Positions 52,871 to 64,000 of a stretch of DNA of 64,000 nt are shown here, piece by piece (the first letter of the stretch is position 1; every line of letters starts with the position of its first letter). The notes under the pieces were generated by a model, which searched no databases, was not told the DNA's origin, and saw only the letters and a program-made list of their open reading frames with translations. Source of the stretch: Aphelocoma coerulescens (lineage: Eukaryota > Chordata > Aves > Passeriformes > Corvidae); the NCBI RefSeq assembly GCF_041296385.1, contig NC_091014.1, positions 18,513,578 to 18,577,577 on the forward strand. Reading direction: 5' to 3'. The translations under genes were made by a program, and so were the position numbers.

Positions 52871-54889
52871 AAAGGGGGAACTCTTTCCTGCTGGATGCAT
52901 ATCAGTGGAGTCATGGGCAGCTGGGTACCTGATAGTTGTTAAATGTGACATCATGTTTTAAGCAAAATAATACGCAACAGAAAATGCAAACATAGGTTCT
53001 GCCCTGTCTCTGGTACTTAAGATTAATTCAGTTTATTAGGGTATGTTAAAAGGACTGAGTGTTTAGGTTATAATTAATGGACTTGTTCCAGATCTTCAAA
53101 TAAGACAAAAATATTGCAAAAGTATCATGTTGCAGAGCAAGAAAATATTATGAAAGCTTCTCAACAATTGTAAAAGAAGCAGGTAAAAAAATCCTAGCAT
53201 TATTTATGGATCTTATATATTTATGGATCTTATATAATAGCAGATAGATGAAAGTATAAGTAGTCTTCCTAGAATTAATCCTGTGCTCTAAATCTTAGAT
53301 ATGAAGGTATGTAATGAACAAAGTAAAATAAATTAACTTTTATTGATTACCATAGGATCAATAATTTGTACACATTGTTATGATGCTTTATGAACATATG
53401 GAATAATAACTGAATCCTTCAGAAGTCAACCTCTCAGGATGTGTATATCATACCTTTATAGGAAACTGTTACACAATAACTCTCCAGAACACCCAACAGT
53501 TGAGTCAGTTGCCATCGGGTATCTGCATTTCATTCTTATTTTTATTCCAAATATTATGTAAAATTATATGACTGTCTTACAGGTATTTTTAATCTTGTCA
53601 ATATGCTCAAGAAAGTGCTGTTCCAGGAGACCTAATACATCTTTTCGAGCAGGCTGAATAAAGTCAGTTGTGTGGGAGACCTCTAATGCTACTAACAAAA
53701 AGATGTGGTGCTCATGTAGTCATGTATCTGCATGGTAAAGCTAAGGAGTAACAGAGTCAAATTAAAATTTAACTCATAAAAAGTTTCAATAGGTTATATT
53801 TTCATATTCTGCTTTCCTGATTGATTAAATGAATGCTTATGATAGCAGAAGGCAGGCTGAAGCACAGGCTAAGATATTTGCCAAAGAAAGCATCCATGGT
53901 GAGAAATAATATATGAATACCAGGTAAGTCTATAGTATCATAATGCAATGGGATTATGCTAACAGCATAACGTCTTGTCTGATATCTGGTCATAACCATC
54001 ACATAATATACAATTCTTGCCACACTATTACACCATGGTAAAATTGTACTATACATTACTAGAAATATCTACCTTGATCTCTGTTGGGGACTTGAAATAA
54101 TAATAAAAAAAAATCAATACAAGAAAAAATACTTTGTATTTCTTCAACTTGAAACGAATACATAGCAGGTAAAGCACCATCACAACTTAAAGGCTGTTTT
54201 TAAATCAATGCATGGATCTCTACAAAGAACTTTCCTTTGATTGTTTATACTTTAAAAAAGACATGGTGCTCTAAAGATAATGTTATTTCAGCTGAACCTT
54301 AATTTGTGCATGGCTTTGATTGATATACTACATTGCTAAAACACATTGACTGCATGAATTATTTTAAAATAAAGTCTTAATGTCACTACTATCTGTCAAA
54401 AAAGGTTTTCTTCTCTGCAAACAATGAATCTCTGCTAATGCTAACCATTAAAGTAATGAGCATTCTGAAGTACTCCCAGAATCTCTGAGTAACATTACTG
54501 TATTAATCAGATCTATGATACTGGAAACCCGAAGTGGAGCACCAAACTTGTCTAACCATATTTGCCGTGAATAGGTGATGATGAACAATGAATACACAGT
54601 TTCACATGAGAGACAGGTGTGTGAAAAAGAACATTATGGCTTTATAATTACACTTTTATTTTTATTTCTATTTCTGTTTCAGAAACTTCACTAAGGCCCA
54701 CAATGTGGGAGAAACAAAGGTGGGTCTTCTCCATGACGAAAGAGAAACCAGAAGCTGATGGTCATCACAGCACACGCAGGAATCTGAAAATTTCCTTCCC
54801 AGTGAATTCAATGAGGCTTACATTCCTAACTGTTTATAAGGAATAATTACCTAGGAAGTAAAAATGGGACATATTGATTTACCAAAATA
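52871..54889. other. AT-rich non-coding stretch, no gene seen
   Basis: A perfect 17-bp tandem duplication at 53203-53236 is listed separately. No gene, RNA or further transposon is recognised. Confidence 0.6.
53203..53236. repeat. Perfect 17-bp tandem duplication
   Basis: tttatggatcttatata occurs twice back to back (53203-53219 and 53220-53236) with no mismatch, suggesting a recent slippage event. Confidence 0.9.
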
Positions 54890-55532
54890 TGAATATCGAT
54901 CCAACTGAGACAGACAAAAACTCTTTAACAGTTTAGAGTTAGAAGGTGTATGTTTTATTTGGTGCCAGGCACTGCGTGGGATGGCTCCCTAAGACACAGG
55001 GCCCCGATCCAAGCAAACACAAAGCTTTTTATTTACAAAAATTATGAATATCCAAAATACAAATGCATATTCATAACATTAACACCTCCCATTCTCTGCT
55101 TCGTATGGAAATGAGCTTAAATGTCATTAAGCATGCGTAGTGTGTGTCCTGAATTGAGTCAGTGGTCCTGAATTGGGTCAGTGGTCCCAAAACAGATGAA
55201 GTAACTCATCTTCCTCATTTTGACCTTTTTGCCTTTCTGAACTTTAACTATCCTAATTACTTTAGTGACCTCTAAGTTTCCTCTTGCGTGACTTTTGAAT
55301 GGGTTCCCACCAAGGGAGGAAATTGGTAATTGTCCTTGTTCCCTACACCAGCTTCTCAATGTTTCTGTTCCTCGTTCTAAGGACGGCTAAACAAATATAC
55401 AAATGACAGATCATCAGTTATTTGGTAATCAGTTACTAACATCTTAAAATCCATTTCGGGTCCAGCTCTCTTAACTATTTTAATTAACTCTAGCTGGGCC
55501 TGAATTCCTTCGTATTCTAACTAATTTCAACA
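54890..55532 (-). mobile_element. Avian ERV long terminal repeat, probably solo
   Basis: On the minus strand this runs from tgttgaaattagttagaata (5' end near 55532) to cagttggatcgatattca (3' end near 54890), about 640 bp. A TATA-like stretch (gtaaataaaaagc) lies near 55024-55040. A polyadenylation signal (aataaa) lies at 54954-54959 and is followed by catacaccttctaactct. This spacing fits a retroviral U3-R-U5, and the text resembles songbird LTRs I have seen. A 20-bp tandem duplication (cctgaattgagtcagtggtc, then the same unit with one change) lies at about 55148-55188. I found no flanking duplication, so the exact ends are uncertain. No internal retroviral coding sequence is attached. Confidence 0.75.
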
Positions 55533-58500
55533 CAGCTAGCCTATAACTAAAATCTTTATGTTTCTTCTAAATCTATGTTTCAATATCAGGAAAATAAATA
55601 TTTAAATCCCTCAAACTAATGCATTTCAGTACCTAAGGTTAAAATCCTGAAACCCTGTTTACGTGCCTGCTTGTCTCTAGTTGCCTTCTGGGACAACCAG
55701 AACACAAAACCTGTGTTTTGTGGTTTTATTGTGTTTTGTGTTGTTTATTTTTCCCTCCCTCATCATCCTCAGAGCCCCATAAGGATAGTTACTACTTCCT
55801 TGTAGGTTTTTTTTTTTTATGTAAGTGGAGTTCCCTACTTCCTTTACATTCATAGTTTTCTAGCTGTCATAGGACTCACTTTTATACTGGATGGAATCCA
55901 TATCCTTATTTTTTTTTCCTCAGTTATCAGTGGAGATTGACCAGCAGCAGCTGCTACACTGGAAAGAACCAGCAAATACGTCTGGGCTTCAGTGACTGGC
56001 TGTGTCTTTTATATGAAAAAGATAATTCACCAAACTACATAGCTGGACTTTGAAGGGGGGATTGAGACATACAAGCTTCCTTTTATTGAGTGCCCTACAG
56101 TGTAGACTAGAGAATTATTTCATTTTCACTGCCCAGTGGAAGATTCAAATGGAGATATTTTCTTCTTCCTCCCCTGCTCCCTACACAAAAACTATTCAAA
56201 TATTTCTGCCTAAAGCATTTTCCCTGTGATGTGGATCTTAATTCCTGCCAGGTGGATGAGGAAGCTGAACACTCATCTCAGAAATCAGTGTTGAAACACT
56301 TTAAACGCTCACTGTTCTCAATACACAGGGCTACTTGTCCCCTCCCTGTGTGTTCTTTTGGTTTGGTTTCTGGTTTGTTCTTTTGGTTTGCTCTGTTTGT
56401 TTTTTTGATGTTTTTGCTTCTGCAAATAAAAAATTAAATAAATCTGAGTTGAGAACAGTTTCTAGTAAAGCACCATGTGGACTGCAGAATTTTTCCTGCC
56501 ACACAGATGATACACACTTCACAAGACAGACTCTGAAGAGTAGTGGAAAAACAATCAATCAAGCAGGTAAACTACCTGTATCATCTGTTGCCAGTCTTGC
56601 TCACCCAAACATAAAAAATTAAAATCCTTTACATATTTGCTATAATAATAATAATAATAATAACAATAAATATCAATTTTATACCAAGTGTAAGATATGT
56701 TCAGTCCACACTTCTGAAGTCTGGCAATATGATATACAACCAAAAATGGTAGATTTAAAGAAATATTGAATAGTCACAATATAAGAGCACCAGAATCTGT
56801 CTCTATAATTTCACACTCAAATTATTTTCATAAATATAATTGTAAGCTATATGTTAATAAACTATTTCAGTAATGTCAGCATAAACAGCCAGAAATCCTC
56901 AGGACTATCATTACCTCCATCAGCAAATTACTTTCAGTTCTCCTGAGTTTTCTCAATAAGTCCTATTCCCCATGCAGCCCAGTTAACACATATGACTCTG
57001 AAATGTCTTTAAAGAGCCATAGTTTCAATAATATATTTGCTAAATTTGTACAATTAACATTAGGGCTTAAACTCTGCCCGTGAGCATTCCTTCAAAGTTC
57101 ATGTATCTGCAGACAGAATGTGACCTTTTAGTAAGGTTAAACCTCTGGTTCTTTGTTCACATTTTGAATTGTTCTGTTTATTTAGAATTGTCTCACTAAT
57201 AGTAAATTATAGGGGTAATTTCTTTGAAAATTTTAAAGTTTTCTACTGCTCAGAGAAAATCCTTATACACCCATTACAGTATCTGATTAAAGAATTACTG
57301 TCTCAAATGGTTTCAGTTATTTTGGGTGCATTAAGTATCTCTTTTACTAACACAAATGTCTTTTTACCTCACATAGGATTTACCAGCTCCATTTGTATTT
57401 TTTAATTTCTGAAAATGTGTCTGAAAGCATAACCTTTATAACTGGTATATTTTATTACTTTTAGTATTTAAAGTACTTTAACCATTATTTTGCAGATTAA
57501 TTGTTTTCTCACCTGTTAAAATGTCACAACTACCCAGAGATACAGTGTTAGAGAAACTAAGATTTTTTTAGTTCATTTATTTAGTTTTGTAGAACTGGGG
57601 GTGGAGGGATGGGAGTGAAACTTTTCGAATGTGCATTCAGGCACCATACATTAGTGAGTTGCACATCCTCACAACCCGGTCCCTGGTTTCTTTTTGCAGC
57701 AAAAATAGTGTGTGGTCCCCTTACACAAAGCTTATTGGAAACCTGTAAATGAGTTCTGGGACAAAAATGCTTCAGGGAAGTTACACATCTCATTTATGGA
57801 GTTTCTGTACCTGAGAGTGTAATTTTCAAAACACATAATCTGAGTTAACTGTCAAAGGCATTTGTTTGTCCAAAACCAGATTCATTAGGAAACATGAAAA
57901 ATCACTAGCAACCATAGAACACAGGAGAAGAAAAACAATAGGGTAGTTCTGCAACATATATTGCTTTCATGCACTGCTTGACAAACCCTTTTCAGACTAC
58001 TGCTGGTCCTGATTCTTGGTATTGTTCAGGAGCTACACCATTTGTATTTTATACAGAGCTTTTTTCCTCTGTAAACATAATCTGTTTTAAGATCCTAAGG
58101 TTTGAATAGAGCTGCACCATTGCTCTCAGGGGACATTCCCAGCTTGTTTGATATTCAACACTATCCTAAAAGCCTGCATCCTTTGCTTGAGCACCAAGAA
58201 CAGAAAAAACTCACTCTATAGTAGCTCTCTGGAAGTGAATCAGAGTAAGGCAGATTGGTAAAGTATATGCAAGTTAGATGTTACTAGCTGAAACCTCAAC
58301 AGTTTTGTCAATGTTTAGAGTACTGAAAGGATAGGGGAAAAAACATCCTTCTGTTACGATTACATTGGATCAGTGACATTTTTTCAGAAGTAGATAAGAT
58401 ATGACATTTTTATTCTTCTAAAATCAGGGGTAAATATGTTACTGAGAAAAATGGGAGAGAATTAAACTGCACAGCAATTAATTAAAGAATTTATCTGTTC

Positions 58501-60067
58501 ATTGAAAACATAAAATCTAGCCTATAGGCATGAGTGACTTCAGGTTTTTTGTTAAAATCTTATTGACCCTTTTTAGTCACTTGAAAACATATATATGACC
58601 ATGAAAATTCATCACTAATTAGTGTTTCTGACTTCCTCCCCAAAATCCTCATGGAAGCCAGAAGTTTATTTCAGCCTTGAGATATTTTTGTTCTGCTGCT
58701 GTTGACATCTGTGCCTTTAGGCTCGCAATTCTATACTCAGTTTTCCAATTTACCCCTCTTTTGTGAAATTCTCCATTTATAGAAATCTGCAGTGCTTAAG
58801 AGCTGTATCCTTCCATGAAATGAATTTTCATGATGTGTCAGACTTTGGCTGGCCCTATGTGAAAGGGATTCCAGCTTCCTTTATCTGCTTGTTTATTGTG
58901 CAAAATTATTTGCTTTACTTTTTCACATTTACTAACATTGTGAGCTTCTTAATTTAAACACTACTAAAGATGACACTTACTGTCAACACAAATGCCAATT
59001 AATTTTGCAGTAGAAAAATTATTTTAAAAAGAAGTAGGAAAGAAGCAGACTGAAGATTTATCATTCAGCTCTGCGACATCTCATGGCCGTCATCGTAATA
59101 AGTTATCAGAGTTGCTGAAATATCAATTTGGCACATGGTTTCACATGATTGCTTGCATTCCTACTTAGGGCCTATTACTTAATTCTTCTGTCATTAGGAA
59201 ATTAAATCAATGATTCTGGCCAGAACTGGAGATAGCCTGATATTTATATTTAAATTGACTATTTAAATTGTGGCATCACAGAGCTGTTCTAAAGCCTGAA
59301 GCACCTGAATTGGATAATGAAAAATGTGATCATATTCATACAGACAAGTAGAAGGGAGGAGCAAAAATAAAAATATACCAGTGAACAGCTTTTCATCATG
59401 CAAAACTATTGATTTTCCTGAGGAAAAACCAAGAAAACAAACCAAACCAAACCAAAAACTTGTGCATGGTTAATTAACTGTGAAGAAAAACCTATAGATT
59501 TTTTTCTCATTCCTGTCTTTGCTGGCAAAATCTCTGCTTAGAAAACAGTGTCTGGTCTCTAAACTGGTAAACAGCTATTCAACAATTTCTCTCAGCGGGA
59601 TTACCATTAAGTATGAAAGTACATTTTTTTGGTCACATAACTCCCTGCTCCAGATAGGTAATTAGCCAGAATATAAAAGAAAAATAATTGCAAAGAAATG
59701 TGATCATATATCTCCCAACAGGTAATTTTAAAGATAGAAAGATCATATTTCAAAATAACTTCAAATGAAACAAAGAAACTGTTAAAAAGTCATATCTGGT
59801 TATGGTGTGAGAAAGAGGAAGGAGAAGAAACAAGAAATCTATAAAATGCTCCAAGCTTGCAATGACTTAATCTTAAAGAATTTGTTAATACTTTTTGGCT
59901 GTTCAAGAAAATGAAGAATATAAAAATATAAAAATATCCCTCAAATGAATTCTCTTACTACTGAGAATGAAGGGGGGAGAACTCTTAGTATAGAAAAATG
60001 GGCAAGAAAAAATATATAAATCATAAAAAGAACACTTTTAGTTGTTCAAAGAAGAAACTCATCTATA
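55533..60067. other. AT-rich non-coding stretch, no gene seen
   Basis: Simple repeats are T-rich at 55808-55819 and an ATA array at about 56641-56669. 59060-59260 looks like a candidate conserved element (see findings). Open frames are short chance frames. Confidence 0.55.
56641..56669. repeat. (ATA)n trinucleotide repeat
   Basis: Tandem ata/taa units, perfect to about 56661 and then interrupted by a c. Confidence 0.9.
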
Positions 60068-60206
60068 CAGAGTTGCAGAATATTCTGAGTTGGGAGGGAT
60101 CCATGAGGATCATCTAGTCCAGCTCTTAAGGGAGCAGCTCATACAGGGATCAAACCCACAATCTTGGTGCCATTAGCACCATGTTTTAACCAACTGAGTT
60201 AATATC
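60068..60206 (-). mobile_element. TguSINE1: TguSINE1-like SINE: tRNA-Ile head, CR1 tail
   Basis: Read on the minus strand, the head (about 60206 to 60137) follows tRNA-Ile closely. It has an A box ttaactcagttgg (plus 60190-60202), a perfectly paired anticodon stem tggtg/cacca around ctaatgg with anticodon AAT (plus 60172-60174), and a B box gggtttgatccc (plus 60146-60157). The tail (about 60135 to 60068) is a CR1 3' end, with ctggactagatgatcctcat, then ccctcccaactcagaatatt and a decayed octamer repeat. This head-tail fusion is how TguSINE1 of zebra finch is built, with a CR1-X-type LINE supplying the tail and the machinery. The acceptor stem is decayed, so it is not a tRNA gene. Confidence 0.85.
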
Positions 60207-61333
60207 AGAGACCTGCCCCTGTATACTGTATGTTGGTCTACTTTGTCTTTTTTCCACAAAGGAAATTATCTGCATCACTGCAGAGCATGACAAGAACTGT
60301 ATTTTTTCTATTGTGCCCAAACACACTAAACTCACAGATTCTGCTTCAAAAGCATGAGATACATCACTCCTAATGCACTTGAACTGTGAAGATGGACACT
60401 TGTGCAAGACTTCCAGACTTTTGTAGCTCAATAAGACCTAATGAAATCCCAGATGAAAGACAAGTTTCCTATTGTTTCTAGAGATGTGTGGGGGTGTGGG
60501 TATGTGGGTGGGGAAGCCTTGTGAAAGAAAAGCTGGAGCTATGACAGCTTGTTTTCATGACAGCTGTATGAAACTTTCCTTCACTTTAAGGATCTTTTTC
60601 TAAAGAGTTTCTGAGTATGTCCAGACATAACAGCTAGATATTATTTGAAGAAAATAGTGACAGCAAAAAACAGGGATCCTGTTTGCTAAATAATGTACTG
60701 TAATTAAAACTTTATTGATTTATCTGAAAAATTACCTATTTAAAAGAAAAATAAAAAAGGATTGTGTTATTCTTCTGTCTGAAGGTAGGGCACTTTCCTT
60801 AACTACAGAACACGTAGATTCTCTGTCAAACATGTCAAAAAAGAATTTAGAGAAGCATGAGTACCCCCAGACTTCTGTGTATCCCTAGGTGTTCACACAA
60901 TATCAGTAAGCAGGAAGTTAGGGCAAATTCGTCAGTGATGTGGCTCATTAGCAACATGGATGTGAACATGTTTATGGGGTAAGTGGGGATGAATTTCTGT
61001 TTTCCATGTCTTATTTCAAGGCCACATTTTTTAAGATTTCTTACCAATGAGGCTGTGGTTTCAAGCCAAATGGCGCAATTTCTTTCAGAAAAATTCTGAA
61101 TTTATGATATTTATCATTTGTTTCTGTGTTCTAAGTGTTCATTTAATTAATTTTGCTAGAATAACAGATATGTCTGTTAGAAAGAAGATATAATTTGTAG
61201 ACCAAGGAGTTCGTACACAGGAAATGGTGTTCTTTCATTTTTCTCATTGGTTGAATATTTTACTATGAAAACCTTGACCCTATTTATAGGGGTTATTTTT
61301 TGCCTGTTTTTAAAAATACTATTGTAATAGGAA

Positions 61334-61366
61334 AATCATTGAATTAGTATTCAATGATTAGTATTC
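61334..61366. repeat. 10-bp inverted repeat overlapping a 9-bp direct repeat
   Basis: aatcattgaa (61334-61343) pairs exactly with ttcaatgatt (61350-61359). The nine bases ttagtattc occur at 61344-61352 and again at 61358-61366, so the two repeats overlap. Confidence 0.9.
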
Positions 61367-62394
61367 GACCAGATTTATCTTCTTAGGTGAGAAAACACAG
61401 AGAAATCTCATATTTATCAATATCATATGAGTATGGTCCTCAACACTGAGACAAAAATGTCCCCAGAGAGAAACATATGGAATTGCTTCCACTGGTAAGG
61501 AGAAAAAAAAAGGTGACAGTCTGTGTGTCATGTTAGGTTGTCATCCCAGTGATCTTTTATCTTAAATTTTTAAACCTGAGTATTTGGCATTTTAATTTTT
61601 TTTTTCAAATGGTACTGTGATTTTAAGATTCTATTGACTATGCCAATTGCAGTGGGTAGGTTTACAGTCAAATAAAAACCCACAGTGGGAAAATTTCCAG
61701 TGTCTGACACAATGTTGAAATGGGTAGAACTCAGATCTTGAAGACAGGATTATTTTTTTTCCCCCAACTGGCATTGAAGAAAGCTTTTAAAGGAAAATAT
61801 TTGAGCATGGTCTCATCTGGACACTATTTTGGAACTAAGAGAACAATTTTGTGAATTACACTGAAAGCACCACCAAAAAAATTCTGTCTGCGAGACAGGT
61901 TTTAATCAGAAACTACTTGTGTGATTTCAACAGCAAGGCAAATTGGGAGGCCACAAAATGGTGCACACAAAAATTTAGCAAGCCCTTTCTTCTGTGGTAG
62001 CATTTTGTCCTTAATTTTAAGCTAGCAAAATAAAAATGTCATCCTGTGTTCTGTGTGATAAGCTTTCATTTCTGTTTTTGATTTAATTTTCTCTATTGTC
62101 ATTGTTTATAAAATTTCATTAAGTAAATTACACTGGATAAAAGTGAAAGTCTTGCAGTGCTGTATCCTGACTTTGTGCAATTGCCATGGTACTCATCATA
62201 GTGTATTTATAATAGCATTAGGAATTTGATTCATAACTTACATGCACAGATCTCATTAGCTATCATTTGAATTATTCCATCTTTCCACAGATCTTTCACT
62301 TCTGCCCAACCAGCTTTCATTCTCCACCAGCCAAACACATCAGCATTTAGATATAATATTAGAGGTGTCACTCTACTCTAGTAATTCAAGCATC

Positions 62395-62510
62395 ATCTGT
62401 CTTATCATATTTTCAGTTTCACAGCTCCCAAAGACATCTGGCTATCTTGAAGTCAATGGGAGTTAGATACATAATCTGCTTAGGTGCTTTCGAAAATCTC
62501 TTACATACTT
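62395..62510. repeat. Possible ancient amniote interspersed repeat
   Basis: The stretch gaagtcaatgggagttag followed by cttaggtgctttcgaaaatc resembles a repeat text common in turtle and other reptile genomes. I recall the pattern but cannot name the family, and the copy is short and diverged. Confidence 0.3.
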
Positions 62511-64000
62511 AATGACATATTTAGTGCTCTTCTGTAAAATAAACTCCTGATTATTCTGTATAATATTACACTGTCTTATGCTGTAACCCTTTGATGTGCA
62601 GACTTTCCTTGGTTAGCATCATGTTAAGTACTGAGCAGGAGATGACTACTCTTGTCTGCACTATCAGCTATCATAGAAGAAAAAAAAACACAGTGGGAGA
62701 AACAGTCTTAGACAAGAAATAGGACTACCTGCTTTCCAAATCGTATTATGTATTTAAAGAACATTTTTTTTAAAGCTTAATTTAAGCACCTTAAGCATAT
62801 CATTGTGTAACAACACTATTCAGTCATGTCACTGTACAAAGGATGAGAGAGTGCGAAGTACCGAACATACTTATCTGGTATCAAACCATTAAAACTACCA
62901 TGAAAAAAATTACTCACATTTCCTTATTGAATTGGAGGATCAAAATTTGTCTTTAACTTCATCCCAGAGAGAGGATTTCAGGGAAATGCTTTCAAATATT
63001 TGATGAGTAGCTGTGTGCAAACAACAAAGGAGTGTATCTCTTAGTCCAATTGCAACGAATTTGATCACGTTTGAGTGAGCCCTTACTGAAATTTTTGGGG
63101 GCATTTTTTAGCATGCATGCTGAGGGAGTTGGCAAAGAACTGTAAATCTGTTTAAATCAAGAAGATTCCTTTTAATCTGAGGGGACTGTGGGAGTGCAAA
63201 GCCTGATTTCTTTATGATTTTAAAATTGACCAAGTTGGCAATAGTTTTTAGTGCTTTGAAGAAGCAAAGAATGCTGATCTCGGTCAAGAGGAGTACACGA
63301 AAGTGCCACTAAAGCTCTTCATAAACCAGCACATTGATAAAGCAAGAAACTTCTTAGTTTTTCCTGTTCTGGAGCATGATGGCTTACCAGAATGTTAATT
63401 TTCTGATTAATTCTACTACAGAGCACTACAGAAGATTTGAGGTATACATCAAGGCTTGAACAAAGCTAAGACCCAACTACCAATTTTTCCTTAATTTTTG
63501 GCCTTATACATTTTTATCATAAAGATGTATAATTAAGAAGAATTTATGAAAAACAATATTTAAATATCCATTTCTACAATTACCCCCAAAATGAATGTGA
63601 ATCTTTTGAGAAGCAAGAAGAATTTGATCTAGAACCCCTATAAACATGATAGGTAGTAATTACAATGAGTTGTGAGGGGTTTGAGTTATGACTCGTCGCC
63701 ACATTTTTTATAATTAATTACTTGATGTTCTTCTGCAATAAAAATGTGAATTAAAAATACTGATTTAGCTTTAAAATTTGCTTCTGAATGACATTCCCGA
63801 TTTGTGGACTTGATATTCCTAGGAAAGAAGACAGGCGCACCTTTCAAATTAAAAAATCCTGTTACAAGCCATAGCACACACTGTATATGAGCTAAGAGTT
63901 TATTGTTGGGCTGATTAAAATTTTATCAGTGAATCAAAATAAAACAATTACTGTCATTAATCTAATTTACAGCACCACTATTACTGACTACAAAATCCTT

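Larger units (their letters stand above)
60207..64000. other. AT-rich non-coding stretch, no gene seen
   Basis: A G/T-rich patch lies at 60485-60512. A small inverted plus direct repeat lies at 61334-61366. A possible ancient amniote repeat lies at about 62395-62510. About 63060-63350 could be a conserved non-coding element. No exon or RNA gene is recognised. Confidence 0.55.

Noticed and set aside
60137..60206. A tRNA-Ile gene on the minus strand
   Set aside because: The acceptor stem is decayed and the sequence continues straight into a CR1 tail, so it is a SINE head.
1..64000. CRISPR arrays, bacterial operons, phage genes or a mobile defence system
   Set aside because: The window has vertebrate retroelements, microsatellites and AT-rich non-coding DNA; no spaced repeat array or dense gene cluster exists.

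Overview
The window looks like a gene desert or large intron from a bird, most likely a songbird (Passeriformes). It is AT-rich throughout. No frame is a convincing host exon, and I found no complete host gene, CRISPR array or rRNA gene. Nearly all recognisable content is retroelement sequence and simple repeats. The bird assignment rests on several CR1 LINE 3' ends and on long terminal repeats of avian ERVL type. The songbird assignment rests mainly on one SINE (about 60068-60206, minus strand) with a tRNA-Ile head joined to a CR1 tail, the architecture known as TguSINE1 in zebra finch. All family names are from memory of the families; no database was searched.

Layout. 1-7959 is AT-rich unique sequence with one perfect 19-bp hairpin at 4772-4813. 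A CR1 3' end lies at 7960-8104. A complete solo ERVL-type LTR with intact 5-bp target-site duplications occupies 11710-12788 (minus). CR1 fragments follow at 17412-17876 (minus) and 24212-24380 (plus). Microsatellites include GATA/GACA at 26294-26345, TTTA at 27980-28012, a 22-base G run at 34119-34140 and a 43-copy TTCC array at 34665-34836. A second, truncated copy of the same ERVL LTR family, in the opposite orientation, starts at 37171 and is flanked by weakly coding-like sequence of unknown origin. 38342-49679 is mostly unique. A GC-rich LTR-like element at 49689-50284 is bracketed by a perfect 9-bp direct repeat, and a tRNA-like segment lies 0.3 kb beyond it. The longest CR1 copy (51973-52870, minus) keeps the end of the reverse-transcriptase region and the C-terminal part of ORF2. 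Another LTR in minus orientation lies at about 54890-55532. The SINE is near 60.1 kb, and the rest is unique AT-rich sequence.

No genes work together here. What can be read is the insertion history of one songbird locus: CR1 copies of different ages, a SINE that shares its 3' end with a CR1 copy in the same window, and at least three LTR insertions. I did not find an undescribed biological system. The best leads are the perfect 19-bp hairpin, the LTR-like element with unusual 9-bp flanking repeats, the unrecognised remnant around the truncated LTR, and a few candidate conserved non-coding stretches.
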